Shown in pieces: positions 6,125-12,930 of a DNA stretch of 12,930 nucleotides. A program made the position numbers and the translations under genes. The stretch's first letter is position 1, and each line of letters starts with the position of its first letter. Under the pieces are notes generated by a model, which was not told the origin of the DNA, ran no database searches, and was given only the letters and a program-made list of their open reading frames with translations. Where the stretch lies: contig JAHDCE010000049.1 in assembly GCA_020630045.1 (NCBI GenBank), positions 1 to 12,930 on the forward strand, in the 5' to 3' direction. The stretch comes from Saprospiraceae bacterium (lineage in GTDB: Bacteria > Bacteroidota > Bacteroidia > Chitinophagales > Saprospiraceae).

Positions 6125-7079
6125 TAAAGGTCAAATAAAAGAATTCCTGAAATCGGACAGGGCGATATTGATGCTATGCATCTTTATCGCCTTGTTTTTT
6201 TGGTGGCTCAACAAAATGTCCAATATCTATCGAACGGACAGCCAATGTGAAATCGACTTCATTTTGCCGGAAGGCAAAATATTTTTGGAAATACCACCAG
6301 AAACGGTCACGGTCGAGATTGAAGGGGAAGGATGGAGTTTGTTGTCCGAATTTTTCAGGGGAAGTTTGCCAGCCATTGTTTACCCATTGGATGATGTACC
6401 GACGCAGATTATTTCTTCCGGACAAATCATGAATGCGGTTACTGAAAAACTGGGAGCCTCGTTGCGTGTGGTAGCAGTAGGCGAGAGTGCCATTTTCGTA
6501 AGATTGGATACCGTTGCCCAAAAAGAAATACCAGTAAAATTACCGTTCACTTTAGGGCCTGCCGATGGGCATGTTATTGTAGACTCCGTTCGGATTGAAC
6601 CCGCTACAGTAGTGGTTTCCGGTCCTTCAAAGGAAGTTAATCGAACACGGGCCGTATTTACGGAAAAACTGGACTTGCCTCCGATTGAGGGAGTCATAAA
6701 TGAAAAAATCGCCTTGCCATTGGAAGAAGGCTCAGTAATCAGCTACGAACCTTCCCATGTTCGGATTCTTGGGGCATCCGAACCTTATACTGAAGGTGAA
6801 TTGCCTGTCCCTATTACCGTATTACATGATTTTGACAGTATTTCCATATTCCCCAAAATCAGTTTTGTTTCTTTTAGAGCTCCATTAAGTCAATACAAAA
6901 GTATTCGATCGGAAGACTTCCAAGTCATCGCTGACCTCAAGGGAAAAGAAATCGGCTTGTCGGGAAAGAGCACTCAAGCACTAGAACTGACGGGATATCC
7001 GGAGGAAGTATCAGCGGTCAGGGTAAAACCCGGAGCGATTGAGTATTTTATCATTCAAACAGTGCAGGACGCTGAGTGA
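6108..7079 (+). CDS. YbbR-domain membrane protein (CdaR-like)
   Basis: The 323-residue protein has one N-terminal transmembrane helix at about 19-37 (ending F-F-W-W-L-N-K) and a large beta-rich extracytoplasmic part. That part can be read as YbbR-like modules, for example around E-I-P-V-K-L-P-F (about 144-151) followed by V-R-I-E-P-A-T-V-V-V-S-G-P, the recurrent 'x-P-x-x-V-x-V-x-G-P' motif of the family. In Bacillota the YbbR protein CdaR controls the c-di-AMP cyclase CdaA; whether this one does so is unknown, and no cyclase gene is visible here. The ATG at 6108 lies inside yajC (17-bp overlap), which implies coupled translation. In many Bacteroidota coaE follows this gene; here it is absent, and the gene ends inside a convergent minus-strand gene (29-bp overlap). 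Confidence 0.83.
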   Translation: MQKLLNKGQIKEFLKSDRAILMLCIFIALFFWWLNKMSNIYRTDSQCEIDFILPEGKIFLEIPPETVTVEIEGEGWSLLSEFFRGSLPAIVYPLDDVPTQIISSGQIMNAVTEKLGASLRVVAVGESAIFVRLDTVAQKEIPVKLPFTLGPADGHVIVDSVRIEPATVVVSGPSKEVNRTRAVFTEKLDLPPIEGVINEKIALPLEEGSVISYEPSHVRILGASEPYTEGELPVPITVLHDFDSISIFPKISFVSFRAPLSQYKSIRSEDFQVIADLKGKEIGLSGKSTQALELTGYPEEVSAVRVKPGAIEYFIIQTVQDAE

Positions 7080-7995
7080 TTTCGTGGTAACAAGCCACAC
7101 CTTTTGCATAATAGTGCAGCACCATGCTCTTTCTGCTTAAATCCGAATCGGTAATCGGGTTTCCTCCATGTAATAAATTCGCATGCCAAATGAGGATGTC
7201 TCCCTTTTTGGCCAGAAAATTTTGCTTTTCGAAATTGTTTTCACGAATAACTTCCGCAATCCGTTCTTCATACTTTGGATAGGCTTCTTTTCCTAGGAAC
7301 CATCTTGAGCCGCCGTGCTCGAAATCGTCCGTCATGATATATGGCAAGGTATGGCTGCCCGGATAGTAATGTAAAACCCCGCTGCCGGGTTTGATATCTT
7401 CAAGGGCGATCCAAATAGCGATTAAGTTTCCAAGGGGGAAAGTGGTCATATGAACCGAATCCGAATGCGTTTTTTGCTGACTTCCCTCCAAGAAATTGAT
7501 GCTCTGAAAAAGTTGGACTTCCCGTCCTAGTAGCAATTCCAATACATCGCGAACCCTAGGAGCGTCCACCATTTGCCGCAAGGCATCAGATTGCCTGACG
7601 GCAAACATGATTTTGGTGTGATTCGCTTTCCAATCGGCTTGGTTGTTCGCTACTATTTTTTCAATTTCGGCATTGATGAATTCTACTTGACGTTCATCAA
7701 AAAAACCAGGGAGTATGGCATAACCTCGCTCCGACCAATTCAATATTTGATTTTGTAATGATGGGGGTAGTTGTCGGAATTTCTCGTTATCCGGCAATAC
7801 TTCGCGTGAATCCAATCTATCCAACCAAGGGCTTTCGCCTACCTTACCTTTGAAATCACGATGAGTGACGGGTTCATAGTACGATTTATTGATACCCAGT
7901 TTGCGATAGGTGGATTGGATATGTCCCAGTCTTCCTTTTTGGAAAAAATTGTAAATGGCGTACGCCGGTTTGAACCTACGGAGAAAACTCATCAT
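7051..7995 (-). CDS. Phytanoyl-CoA dioxygenase (PhyH) family non-haem iron oxygenase
   Basis: This is a predicted Fe(II)/2-oxoglutarate-dependent hydroxylase of 314 residues. The double-stranded beta-helix iron ligands are visible: His177 and Asp179 in T-H-S-D-S and distal His276 in L-L-H-G-G-N. Arg288, 12 residues after the distal His, is placed to bind the 2-oxoglutarate carboxylate. The P-G-S-G-V-L-H-Y-Y-P-G-S-H block (203-215) is typical of PhyH enzymes. No signal peptide is clear, so it is probably cytoplasmic. Family members act on fatty acyl-CoAs, amino acids, ectoine precursors and secondary metabolites; the substrate here cannot be inferred. Two adjacent ATGs (7995 and 7992) are equally good starts. 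It lies 65 bp downstream of the TonB receptor on the same strand and may be the operon's last gene. Confidence 0.87.
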   Translation of the reverse strand: MMSFLRRFKPAYAIYNFFQKGRLGHIQSTYRKLGINKSYYEPVTHRDFKGKVGESPWLDRLDSREVLPDNEKFRQLPPSLQNQILNWSERGYAILPGFFDERQVEFINAEIEKIVANNQADWKANHTKIMFAVRQSDALRQMVDAPRVRDVLELLLGREVQLFQSINFLEGSQQKTHSDSVHMTTFPLGNLIAIWIALEDIKPGSGVLHYYPGSHTLPYIMTDDFEHGGSRWFLGKEAYPKYEERIAEVIRENNFEKQNFLAKKGDILIWHANLLHGGNPITDSDLSRKSMVLHYYAKGVACYHEITQRPALFE

Positions 7996-8060
7996 AGCAC
8001 ATTGAATTAGGACTACAATTTACGAATAATCCACAAACGCAGTAGAATGGGAGCATGGCA

Positions 8061-10760
8061 TTACCAGCCTTTTCTTACCGGTTGTTCGGGCTTCTTTTTG
8101 TAGGTGTTCGGTAAATCGGCATGTAGAGTCATGATGAAGTTACGACCCGGAGCACTGATGCCCGACGAGAAAGGACGATAATGGACGTCAAAGATATTTT
8201 CGATAGAAAAATTTAAGGAGAAAGTCGGACTGAAACCCCAGGCGGTATAAAGATTCAATGTTCTCCATGCCGGAGTACCATACTCAGGAATGGCTTCGTC
8301 TAAGTTATCCGAATTTCCTAGGGCCGGGTCATACTCTTCTTTCAATTTGGAACCATTAAAATTGAGGCCCAATTCTGCTGAGAAATGTTTCCATTCTTTC
8401 CCTTCTTCACTAGAATGCCAATTGTATCCGAAAGATGCTTGCCCATACAAAGGCGGTATATGAGAAAGCGGCACGGAGCCCAAGTCCGCTAATCCATCCT
8501 TGGAAACCCCACCTGTATATCTGCCTCGAAGGTCATTGATTCCGATACCCAGCAACCAACGGTTTTTCAATTTCAATTTCATATTGGCAGAAAAACCTAA
8601 AATAGTCGCACGACCAGCATTTACATTGGCGATAGTGATATCTTCTTCATCTCCGTCATTCAATAGGATAGTATCACCATTCGGTAGTGACAGTGGTTGG
8701 CGAATAATGGCATCCAATAATATGGTATTGAACCCGGTGACGCTAACATTTAAATTCGACTCGGAGCGACCGCGATTGTCGGCCTCGGTAAAATGAAATG
8801 TTTTGGCAATCGTCAATTCGGAGTTCAAACCGTATTCCGGTTTCAGGTCAGGGTTCGGTATGGTGATAAATCCATCTTTAGATCGGATTTTACTATAATC
8901 ATCGACATTCGGCACTCGGAATCCCGTAGCGAAACTACCTTTGATATTCCAATGTGATTTCGGAGTGTAGGAGAATCCCGCACTTCCGGTCACCGCTCCC
9001 CCTTGGATACGCACATCTTCAAATGGCCATTCAATCAAACCATCCGGCAAAAAGGTAGAGGAAACCCGACTAAATGTATACCTCAAACCTCCTAGGAAGG
9101 TAAATGTCTTTTTTTGATTCTGCCCCTTGTAATTCGCATATACGGCGAAGGTTCCCATTTGACTGTTTCCGTTAGGATATCGAGTTAATCTCGTAGGGAG
9201 GGTTTCTCCGGTGGTGATGACAAAGTTGTCTGCTGTCGATTTGACATAATTGTATTGATATTCCAATCCGTAGAGTAGGGAAGAGTTATTTTTTTCACTG
9301 ATGTCCTTGTTCATGTCTACGCTAAAGCTACCGACATATACATCTTCAAAATTTCTGGATCGTGTTATCTTCCGTCTTTTTCGTTGAAAACGATCTTCAT
9401 CGATTTTTTGAAAGGCAGTGGTAATCGATCCACCATTAAAAAATTTATTTTCTTTGAGCAATTTGGTTTGGAAAGAAAGCATCAGTCTCCTTTGCGGCCC
9501 ATAATACCATTCGGAAAATTTTGGAAATTCACCTTTGAGTTCAGTCAACTGGTCATACCTAGGAATATTGCTTGAAGTGGAAAATTGGAGGTTCAAAGTA
9601 TGGGAAACGTTTTGACCTTTTGCAATTTTGATTTTATGTAAAAAATCAATTTGGTCATACTCTTTATTTCCTGGCTGAGTGACCTGGACAAGCGGGTCAT
9701 CGTTTGCCACTACAACATCGAATCCATTGACCAGTCCGACAAAATCGGAACGAATCCATTTGGATGGTATATCAATAGAATCCAAATCCGGGTATCGGCT
9801 GCCAGCTCGGGTGAATCCGAAATTCCGATAGGTCAAACTGGTTACCGAACCCCAATAACTACCGGTGTAGGTCAAATCCAGGTGGACTGTTTTTTCACCA
9901 TATGCCGAGGCATAACGAGTGTATAAATGGGACTCGAATGGGTATTCCTTTGCGTCGCCACCTAATGTTAGTTTCGGATCTTTGGTTTTCAAATACAATA
10001 CTCCTCCTAGGGCATCGGAACCGTACATGACCGCAGAAGGGCCATACATAATCTCCATTCTTTCTAATATGGATTGGTCTACCGTGATGACGTTTTGCAA
10101 GTGCCCGTTCCTGAAAATGGCATTGTTCATCCTAACTCCGTCTAGAACAATCAAGACTTTATTTGCTTCGAAACCACGTATGATGGGACTGCCTCCACCT
10201 GCTTGACTGGCTTGGACGAATGCTCCGATGTCATTCAAGGCATCAGCAGAATTGGCCGAGTTTTTAACTCTGATATCGTCATCGGTGATGATATCGACCG
10301 TTGCGGGAATATATGCGACTCTTTCGGCATTTTTTGTAGCCCCTTCGACAATGATTTCCTTGCCTCCACCAATAACCGTAGCTACTTCATTCATCAGTAC
10401 GAGTCCTCCCGGAAAGCGAGTGTCCAAATTTTTGAAAAGTACCGTTATGGTTTCATAGCCGGTGTAAGTAATGGATATGGTGTCATTGGCTTCAAGCCCT
10501 GAAACGATGGCACTCCCATCGAATTCAGATTCTGTCCCACCGATATAATCCGGGTTCAAGGCAGAAAGAAATGCCAGGTTGACCCCAATCAGATCCTCCT
10601 TGGTCTCCGCATCTTTGATAACCAGACGCACCTCATTTTGTGCAGCAAGACCGGATGATATCATTAACAATAGAAAAAATACAGCCGTGGATACGGCATA
10701 TCTCAATAGTAGCTTCGTGGGGACGAAGCGTTTCAATTCAATGGTGCTTGTACTCCTCAA
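8061..10760 (-). CDS. TonB-dependent outer-membrane receptor
   Basis: This is an energised outer-membrane transporter of 899 residues. Domains in order: a signal peptide (to about residue 41, ending G-L-A-A-Q), a carboxypeptidase-regulatory-like domain (about 43-125, with Y-T-G-Y-E-T near its end), a plug (about 148-260, with I-I-R-G-F-E-A-N and L-D-G-V-R-M-N-N), and a 22-strand-type barrel to the C-terminus. The plug segment G-P-S-A-V-M-Y-G-S-D-A-L-G-G resembles the haem/haemoglobin and siderophore receptor groups. FRVP (614-617) and NPDL (636-639) resemble the FRAP/NPNL boxes of haem receptors, but no histidine lies between them, so haem is doubtful. No codon earlier than TTG at 10760 is possible because a TAA stop lies just upstream in frame. 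AAAAGG sits about 8 bases before this TTG; a second TTG eight codons later is the alternative. It starts one base after the kinase stop. Confidence 0.92.
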   Translation of the reverse strand: MRSTSTIELKRFVPTKLLLRYAVSTAVFFLLLMISSGLAAQNEVRLVIKDAETKEDLIGVNLAFLSALNPDYIGGTESEFDGSAIVSGLEANDTISITYTGYETITVLFKNLDTRFPGGLVLMNEVATVIGGGKEIIVEGATKNAERVAYIPATVDIITDDDIRVKNSANSADALNDIGAFVQASQAGGGSPIIRGFEANKVLIVLDGVRMNNAIFRNGHLQNVITVDQSILERMEIMYGPSAVMYGSDALGGVLYLKTKDPKLTLGGDAKEYPFESHLYTRYASAYGEKTVHLDLTYTGSYWGSVTSLTYRNFGFTRAGSRYPDLDSIDIPSKWIRSDFVGLVNGFDVVVANDDPLVQVTQPGNKEYDQIDFLHKIKIAKGQNVSHTLNLQFSTSSNIPRYDQLTELKGEFPKFSEWYYGPQRRLMLSFQTKLLKENKFFNGGSITTAFQKIDEDRFQRKRRKITRSRNFEDVYVGSFSVDMNKDISEKNNSSLLYGLEYQYNYVKSTADNFVITTGETLPTRLTRYPNGNSQMGTFAVYANYKGQNQKKTFTFLGGLRYTFSRVSSTFLPDGLIEWPFEDVRIQGGAVTGSAGFSYTPKSHWNIKGSFATGFRVPNVDDYSKIRSKDGFITIPNPDLKPEYGLNSELTIAKTFHFTEADNRGRSESNLNVSVTGFNTILLDAIIRQPLSLPNGDTILLNDGDEEDITIANVNAGRATILGFSANMKLKLKNRWLLGIGINDLRGRYTGGVSKDGLADLGSVPLSHIPPLYGQASFGYNWHSSEEGKEWKHFSAELGLNFNGSKLKEEYDPALGNSDNLDEAIPEYGTPAWRTLNLYTAWGFSPTFSLNFSIENIFDVHYRPFSSGISAPGRNFIMTLHADLPNTYKKKPEQPVRKGW

Positions 10761-10761
10761 G

Positions 10762-11940
10762 TCATTTGCCTTTTAAAGGGAGTTGGATACGGAAAGTCGT
10801 TCCTACTCCGACTTTAGATTCTTTCACAAAAATCTTGCCGGAGTGGTAGTTTTCTACAATCCGTTTAGCCAACGAAAGCCCTAGGCCCCATCCTCGCTTT
10901 TTTGTGGTGTATCCGGGACGAAAAATAGACTTGAATTTGTTTTCGGGGATTCCTTTGCCAGTATCGCTGATATCTATATATAACCAATTGGGATCATCGG
11001 ATACTTCCATGACAACGGCACCTTTGCCTTCCATGGAATCTAAGGCGTTCCGTAGTAGGTTTTCAATTACCCATTCGAACAAAGGAGCGTTGAACGCCGC
11101 CTTATATGGACGGTCTTCTTCTTGGATATAATCGAAGTTGACCCTCCTAGGCGCCCTTCTTTTCATGTATTGGAAAATCTTTTTGAGTTCGGGCGTGATT
11201 TTGGCCATATGTAATTCCGGTTCCGAACCGATTTTACTAAACCTGTCCGCAACTTTCTCCAATCGCTGGACATCCTTCCCGATTTCGTCTATGATTTCGT
11301 GGGTTTCTTCATGGTCGGGATGTGCCATTTTCAAATGTTCGACCCAAGCGATAAGTCCTGAAATCGGAGTGCCTAGTTGGTGAGCGGCTTCCTTGGCCAT
11401 ACCGGCCCAAATCCTGTTTTCCTCAGACTTTCGTGCGGTGTTGAAACCGATATAACCCAGTCCGATAAACAAGGTGATAAGTATAAAAATGACAATGGGA
11501 AAGAACTGTAGCATATTGAGGATGCCGGATTCCTTGTAATAAATATACTCGTCTCCTACGGATGATTCGATTACTAACGGTTCTCGACCGCTTTTGCGAA
11601 TCTTTTCGAGTTCCTTTTCCAAGAACTCCATATCCATATCTTCCTCTTCACCAAAGTTTTTACCGGCACGAATTGTTCCCCTCTGGTCTACCCAAATTAT
11701 AGGTACTGAATAATTGCCTTGGGTGATTTCGAATTCAAGGGTGAAGTCACAGTCATTGTTCAATTGTTCTTCTGAGCTCAGTAGGGTGTAGGCTTTTTCC
11801 ATGAGGTTGATACGGAACTTTTCGTATTCCTCGATTCGATTCGCTAGGTAAATGATATAGTAGCTGGTAGCGGCAATGGTAATCAAGGCCAAAGCGGTTA
11901 GCCCGAATCTCCATTTTGCTGTTCTTGTACTGAGTATCAT
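10762..11940 (-). CDS. Membrane sensor histidine kinase
   Basis: This is a two-component kinase of 392 residues. One transmembrane helix lies at about 11-33 and a second at about 143-166, enclosing a periplasmic sensor region of about 110 residues rich in Glu and Lys with no recognisable domain. No HAMP domain is evident. The dimerisation and phosphoacceptor helix starts at about 176, with phospho-accepting His187 in A-A-H-Q-L-G-T-P-I-S. The ATPase domain is complete: N box N-L-L-R-N-A-L-D (294-301), G1 D-T-G-K-G (326-330), F box near Phe340, and G2 G-W-G-L-G-L-S (350-356). The gene is the first of the minus-strand operon and is followed one base later by the TonB receptor. No response regulator is in the window, so its partner is elsewhere. 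The ATG at 11938-11940 is preceded by a leader of about 55 bases. Confidence 0.93.
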   Translation of the reverse strand: MILSTRTAKWRFGLTALALITIAATSYYIIYLANRIEEYEKFRINLMEKAYTLLSSEEQLNNDCDFTLEFEITQGNYSVPIIWVDQRGTIRAGKNFGEEEDMDMEFLEKELEKIRKSGREPLVIESSVGDEYIYYKESGILNMLQFFPIVIFILITLFIGLGYIGFNTARKSEENRIWAGMAKEAAHQLGTPISGLIAWVEHLKMAHPDHEETHEIIDEIGKDVQRLEKVADRFSKIGSEPELHMAKITPELKKIFQYMKRRAPRRVNFDYIQEEDRPYKAAFNAPLFEWVIENLLRNALDSMEGKGAVVMEVSDDPNWLYIDISDTGKGIPENKFKSIFRPGYTTKKRGWGLGLSLAKRIVENYHSGKIFVKESKVGVGTTFRIQLPLKGK

Positions 11941-12001
11941 TAATCAAATTGTGGTTTTCTGTTTCGAGTATATCACCCTTCAAAAACGTGGAAATGCAGT
12001 A

Positions 12002-12009
12002 CAAAGATA
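12002..12009 (-). promoter_or_regulatory. -7 box of the kinase-receptor operon promoter
   Basis: On the minus strand this reads TATCTTTG, an exact TANNTTTG match, which would start transcription near 11995 and give a 5' leader of about 55 bases. No TTTG is found at the usual distance upstream, so the promoter may need an activator. Its upstream edge touches the left arm of the inverted repeat at 12009-12061. Confidence 0.45.
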
Positions 12010-12061
12010 TGGTAATTGTTATTTTATTATTATCACGATGGATATTTGCTGAAATTACCAT
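12009..12061. promoter_or_regulatory. 9-bp inverted repeat in the divergent promoter region
   Basis: ATGGTAATT (12009-12017) and AATTACCAT (12053-12061) are exact reverse complements with 35 bases between them, about 44 bp centre to centre. The left arm touches the kinase -7 box; the right arm lies in the spacer of the hydrolase promoter. The placement fits two half-sites of a regulator acting on both directions; function is inferred. Confidence 0.45.
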
Positions 12062-12078
12062 CGGAGTTCCTAATTTTG
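12045..12078 (+). promoter_or_regulatory. Promoter of the alpha/beta hydrolase gene
   Basis: TTTG (12045-12048) and TAATTTTG (12071-12078) match both boxes of the Bacteroidota consensus exactly, with a 22-base spacer. Transcription would start near 12084-12086, about 20 bases before the ATG at 12104, which supports that codon over the in-frame TTG at 12089. Confidence 0.65.
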
Positions 12079-12103
12079 CCACCGCTATTTGGAAAACCCA
12101 CCC

Positions 12104-12922
12104 ATGGTCAACGAGTCGGAAATAGAAAACATTTACATCCCAATCGGTCGCTCCGTCATTCACTGTAAAAGGACAGGCGAGGGCAATGAGCTATTGATTG
12201 CATTCCCGGGATTCGGGGAGCGATCGGTAATGTTCGATAAAATCGGAAAGGAACTCGGCGAGAAATATACTGTTTTTGCTGTTGATCTTCCCATGCATGG
12301 GGAATCGAGATGGAGAGGGAGAAAACGGATTACCACCAAGATATTTGAGGAGTTGATTGTTCATATCCTGCACCTGGAAAATAAATCTCAATGTGCATTG
12401 ATGGGTTTTTCATTCGGAGGGAGAATCGCCTTGTGTTTACAAGAGAAAATTCCGGACAAGATTAAAGGATTGTATCTGATTGCTCCCGACGGCGTACATG
12501 TCACTTATGCATATCGAGCATTTACGAATGTACCGGATTATTTCAAAAGAGCGTTTTTTAAATTACTCGCCGCCAAACCGGTCCGTCGTCGTGTAGGCTG
12601 GATGTATCGCAAAGGATGGATCGGCCATCATAATTATCGCTTCGTCAAAACCCAATGCAACACCCGAAGAAAACGTCGTCGCTTGCTTTTGTATTGGATG
12701 TCTTTGGATCGGCTTTCGCCGGAATGGGAGGAGGCCAAATACATGTTGTCCGAACAAGGAGGATTCGTCAAACTATTCATGGCGATTCAAGATGAGGTGG
12801 TTACCAAATCCACCGCAAGGATATTGACAGAAGGGATCGACCGAGCCGAAGTGGTATTTATCAACTCCAATCACACTCGGTTAAAGAAAATATTTTTTGA
12901 GCGATTAGGGGAATATTTATGA
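12104..12922 (+). CDS. Alpha/beta-fold hydrolase with a basic lid
   Basis: The product from ATG 12104 has 272 residues, within the usual size of simple alpha/beta hydrolases. The triad is visible: nucleophile Ser103 in the elbow G-F-S-F-G-G, an acid that is probably Asp230 in A-I-Q-D-E-V, and His257 in N-S-N-H-T. P-G-F-G-E (about 35-39) is likely the oxyanion loop, and D-L-P-M-H-G-E-S follows strand 4. Between strand 6 and the acid lies a helical cap (about 130-210) that is unusually basic, with R-R-R near 161-163 and R-R-K-R-R-R near 188-193. No signal peptide is seen, so it is probably cytoplasmic. The substrate is unknown; esters, lactones or lipids are all possible. An in-frame TTG at 12089 would add five residues and is less likely. 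Its stop overlaps a following ATG. Confidence 0.87.
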   Translation: MVNESEIENIYIPIGRSVIHCKRTGEGNELLIAFPGFGERSVMFDKIGKELGEKYTVFAVDLPMHGESRWRGRKRITTKIFEELIVHILHLENKSQCALMGFSFGGRIALCLQEKIPDKIKGLYLIAPDGVHVTYAYRAFTNVPDYFKRAFFKLLAAKPVRRRVGWMYRKGWIGHHNYRFVKTQCNTRRKRRRLLLYWMSLDRLSPEWEEAKYMLSEQGGFVKLFMAIQDEVVTKSTARILTEGIDRAEVVFINSNHTRLKKIFFERLGEYL

Positions 12923-12930
12923 TGAGAAAG
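12919..12930 (+). CDS. Possible start of the next gene (edge of window)
   Basis: An ATG at 12919-12921 overlaps the hydrolase TGA in the ATGA arrangement typical of translationally coupled genes, and is followed by ATG-AGA-AAG before the window ends. Only four codons (M-M-R-K) are visible, so no product can be named. The overlap and the basic start are the only support. Confidence 0.35.

Noticed and set aside
7084..7105. Small stem followed by CTTTT just after ybbR, as a terminator.
   Set aside because: The stem has only five pairs, one a wobble, and the T-run is short; it also lies in the coding part of the convergent gene.
8061..10760. Assignment of the receptor as a haem or haemoglobin receptor.
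   Set aside because: The plug resembles that group and FRVP/NPDL motifs are present, but the histidine expected between them is missing and no haem genes are nearby, so the general TonB-receptor call is kept.
11753..12163. A 136-codon minus-strand frame crossing the divergent promoter region.
   Set aside because: It overlaps the kinase N-terminus in another frame and both promoters; the kinase ATG at 11940 and the hydrolase ATG at 12104 explain the region better.

Overview
The window looks like chromosomal DNA of a Bacteroidota bacterium, possibly Saprospiraceae or a similar marine or environmental lineage; the lower rank is a guess. The phylum call rests on several agreeing signs: -7 boxes of the TANNTTTG type upstream of most transcription-unit starts, few strong Shine-Dalgarno sites, a NusB protein of about 310 residues with a long N-terminal extension, the gene order DUF1573 lipoprotein - yajC - ybbR, an OmpA protein with thrombospondin type 3 repeats, and a TonB-dependent receptor with an N-terminal carboxypeptidase-regulatory-like domain.

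Layout, left half (plus strand): the C-terminal end of an FtsX/LolC-type permease (1-162); pruA for proline catabolism (401-2032) with a good promoter; nusB (2099-3031); a 319-bp gap; an OmpA/TSP3 envelope protein (3351-4886) closed by a clear intrinsic terminator; then a promoter and a three-gene unit of a DUF1573 lipoprotein with a histidine-rich tail (5135-5779), yajC (5801-6124) and a YbbR-domain membrane protein (6108-7079). This is mostly core machinery: antitermination and ribosome synthesis, the Sec accessory subunit, and cell-envelope proteins.

Layout, right half (mainly minus strand): a phytanoyl-CoA dioxygenase-family enzyme (7995-7051) that overlaps ybbR tail to tail; a TonB-dependent outer-membrane receptor (10760-8061); and a membrane sensor histidine kinase (11940-10762) one base upstream of the receptor, so kinase and receptor look like one operon. 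A divergent promoter region (11941-12103) separates the kinase from a plus-strand alpha/beta hydrolase (12104-12922). The hydrolase stop codon overlaps an ATG that may begin another gene at the window edge.

I found no CRISPR array, phage or IS element, RNA gene, or convincing new system. The items most worth checking are the kinase-receptor operon with its operator-like inverted repeat in the divergent promoter region, the histidine-rich tail on the DUF1573 lipoprotein, inverted repeats beside the ompA and DUF1573 promoters, and the departure from the usual nusB-yajC-ybbR neighbourhood.
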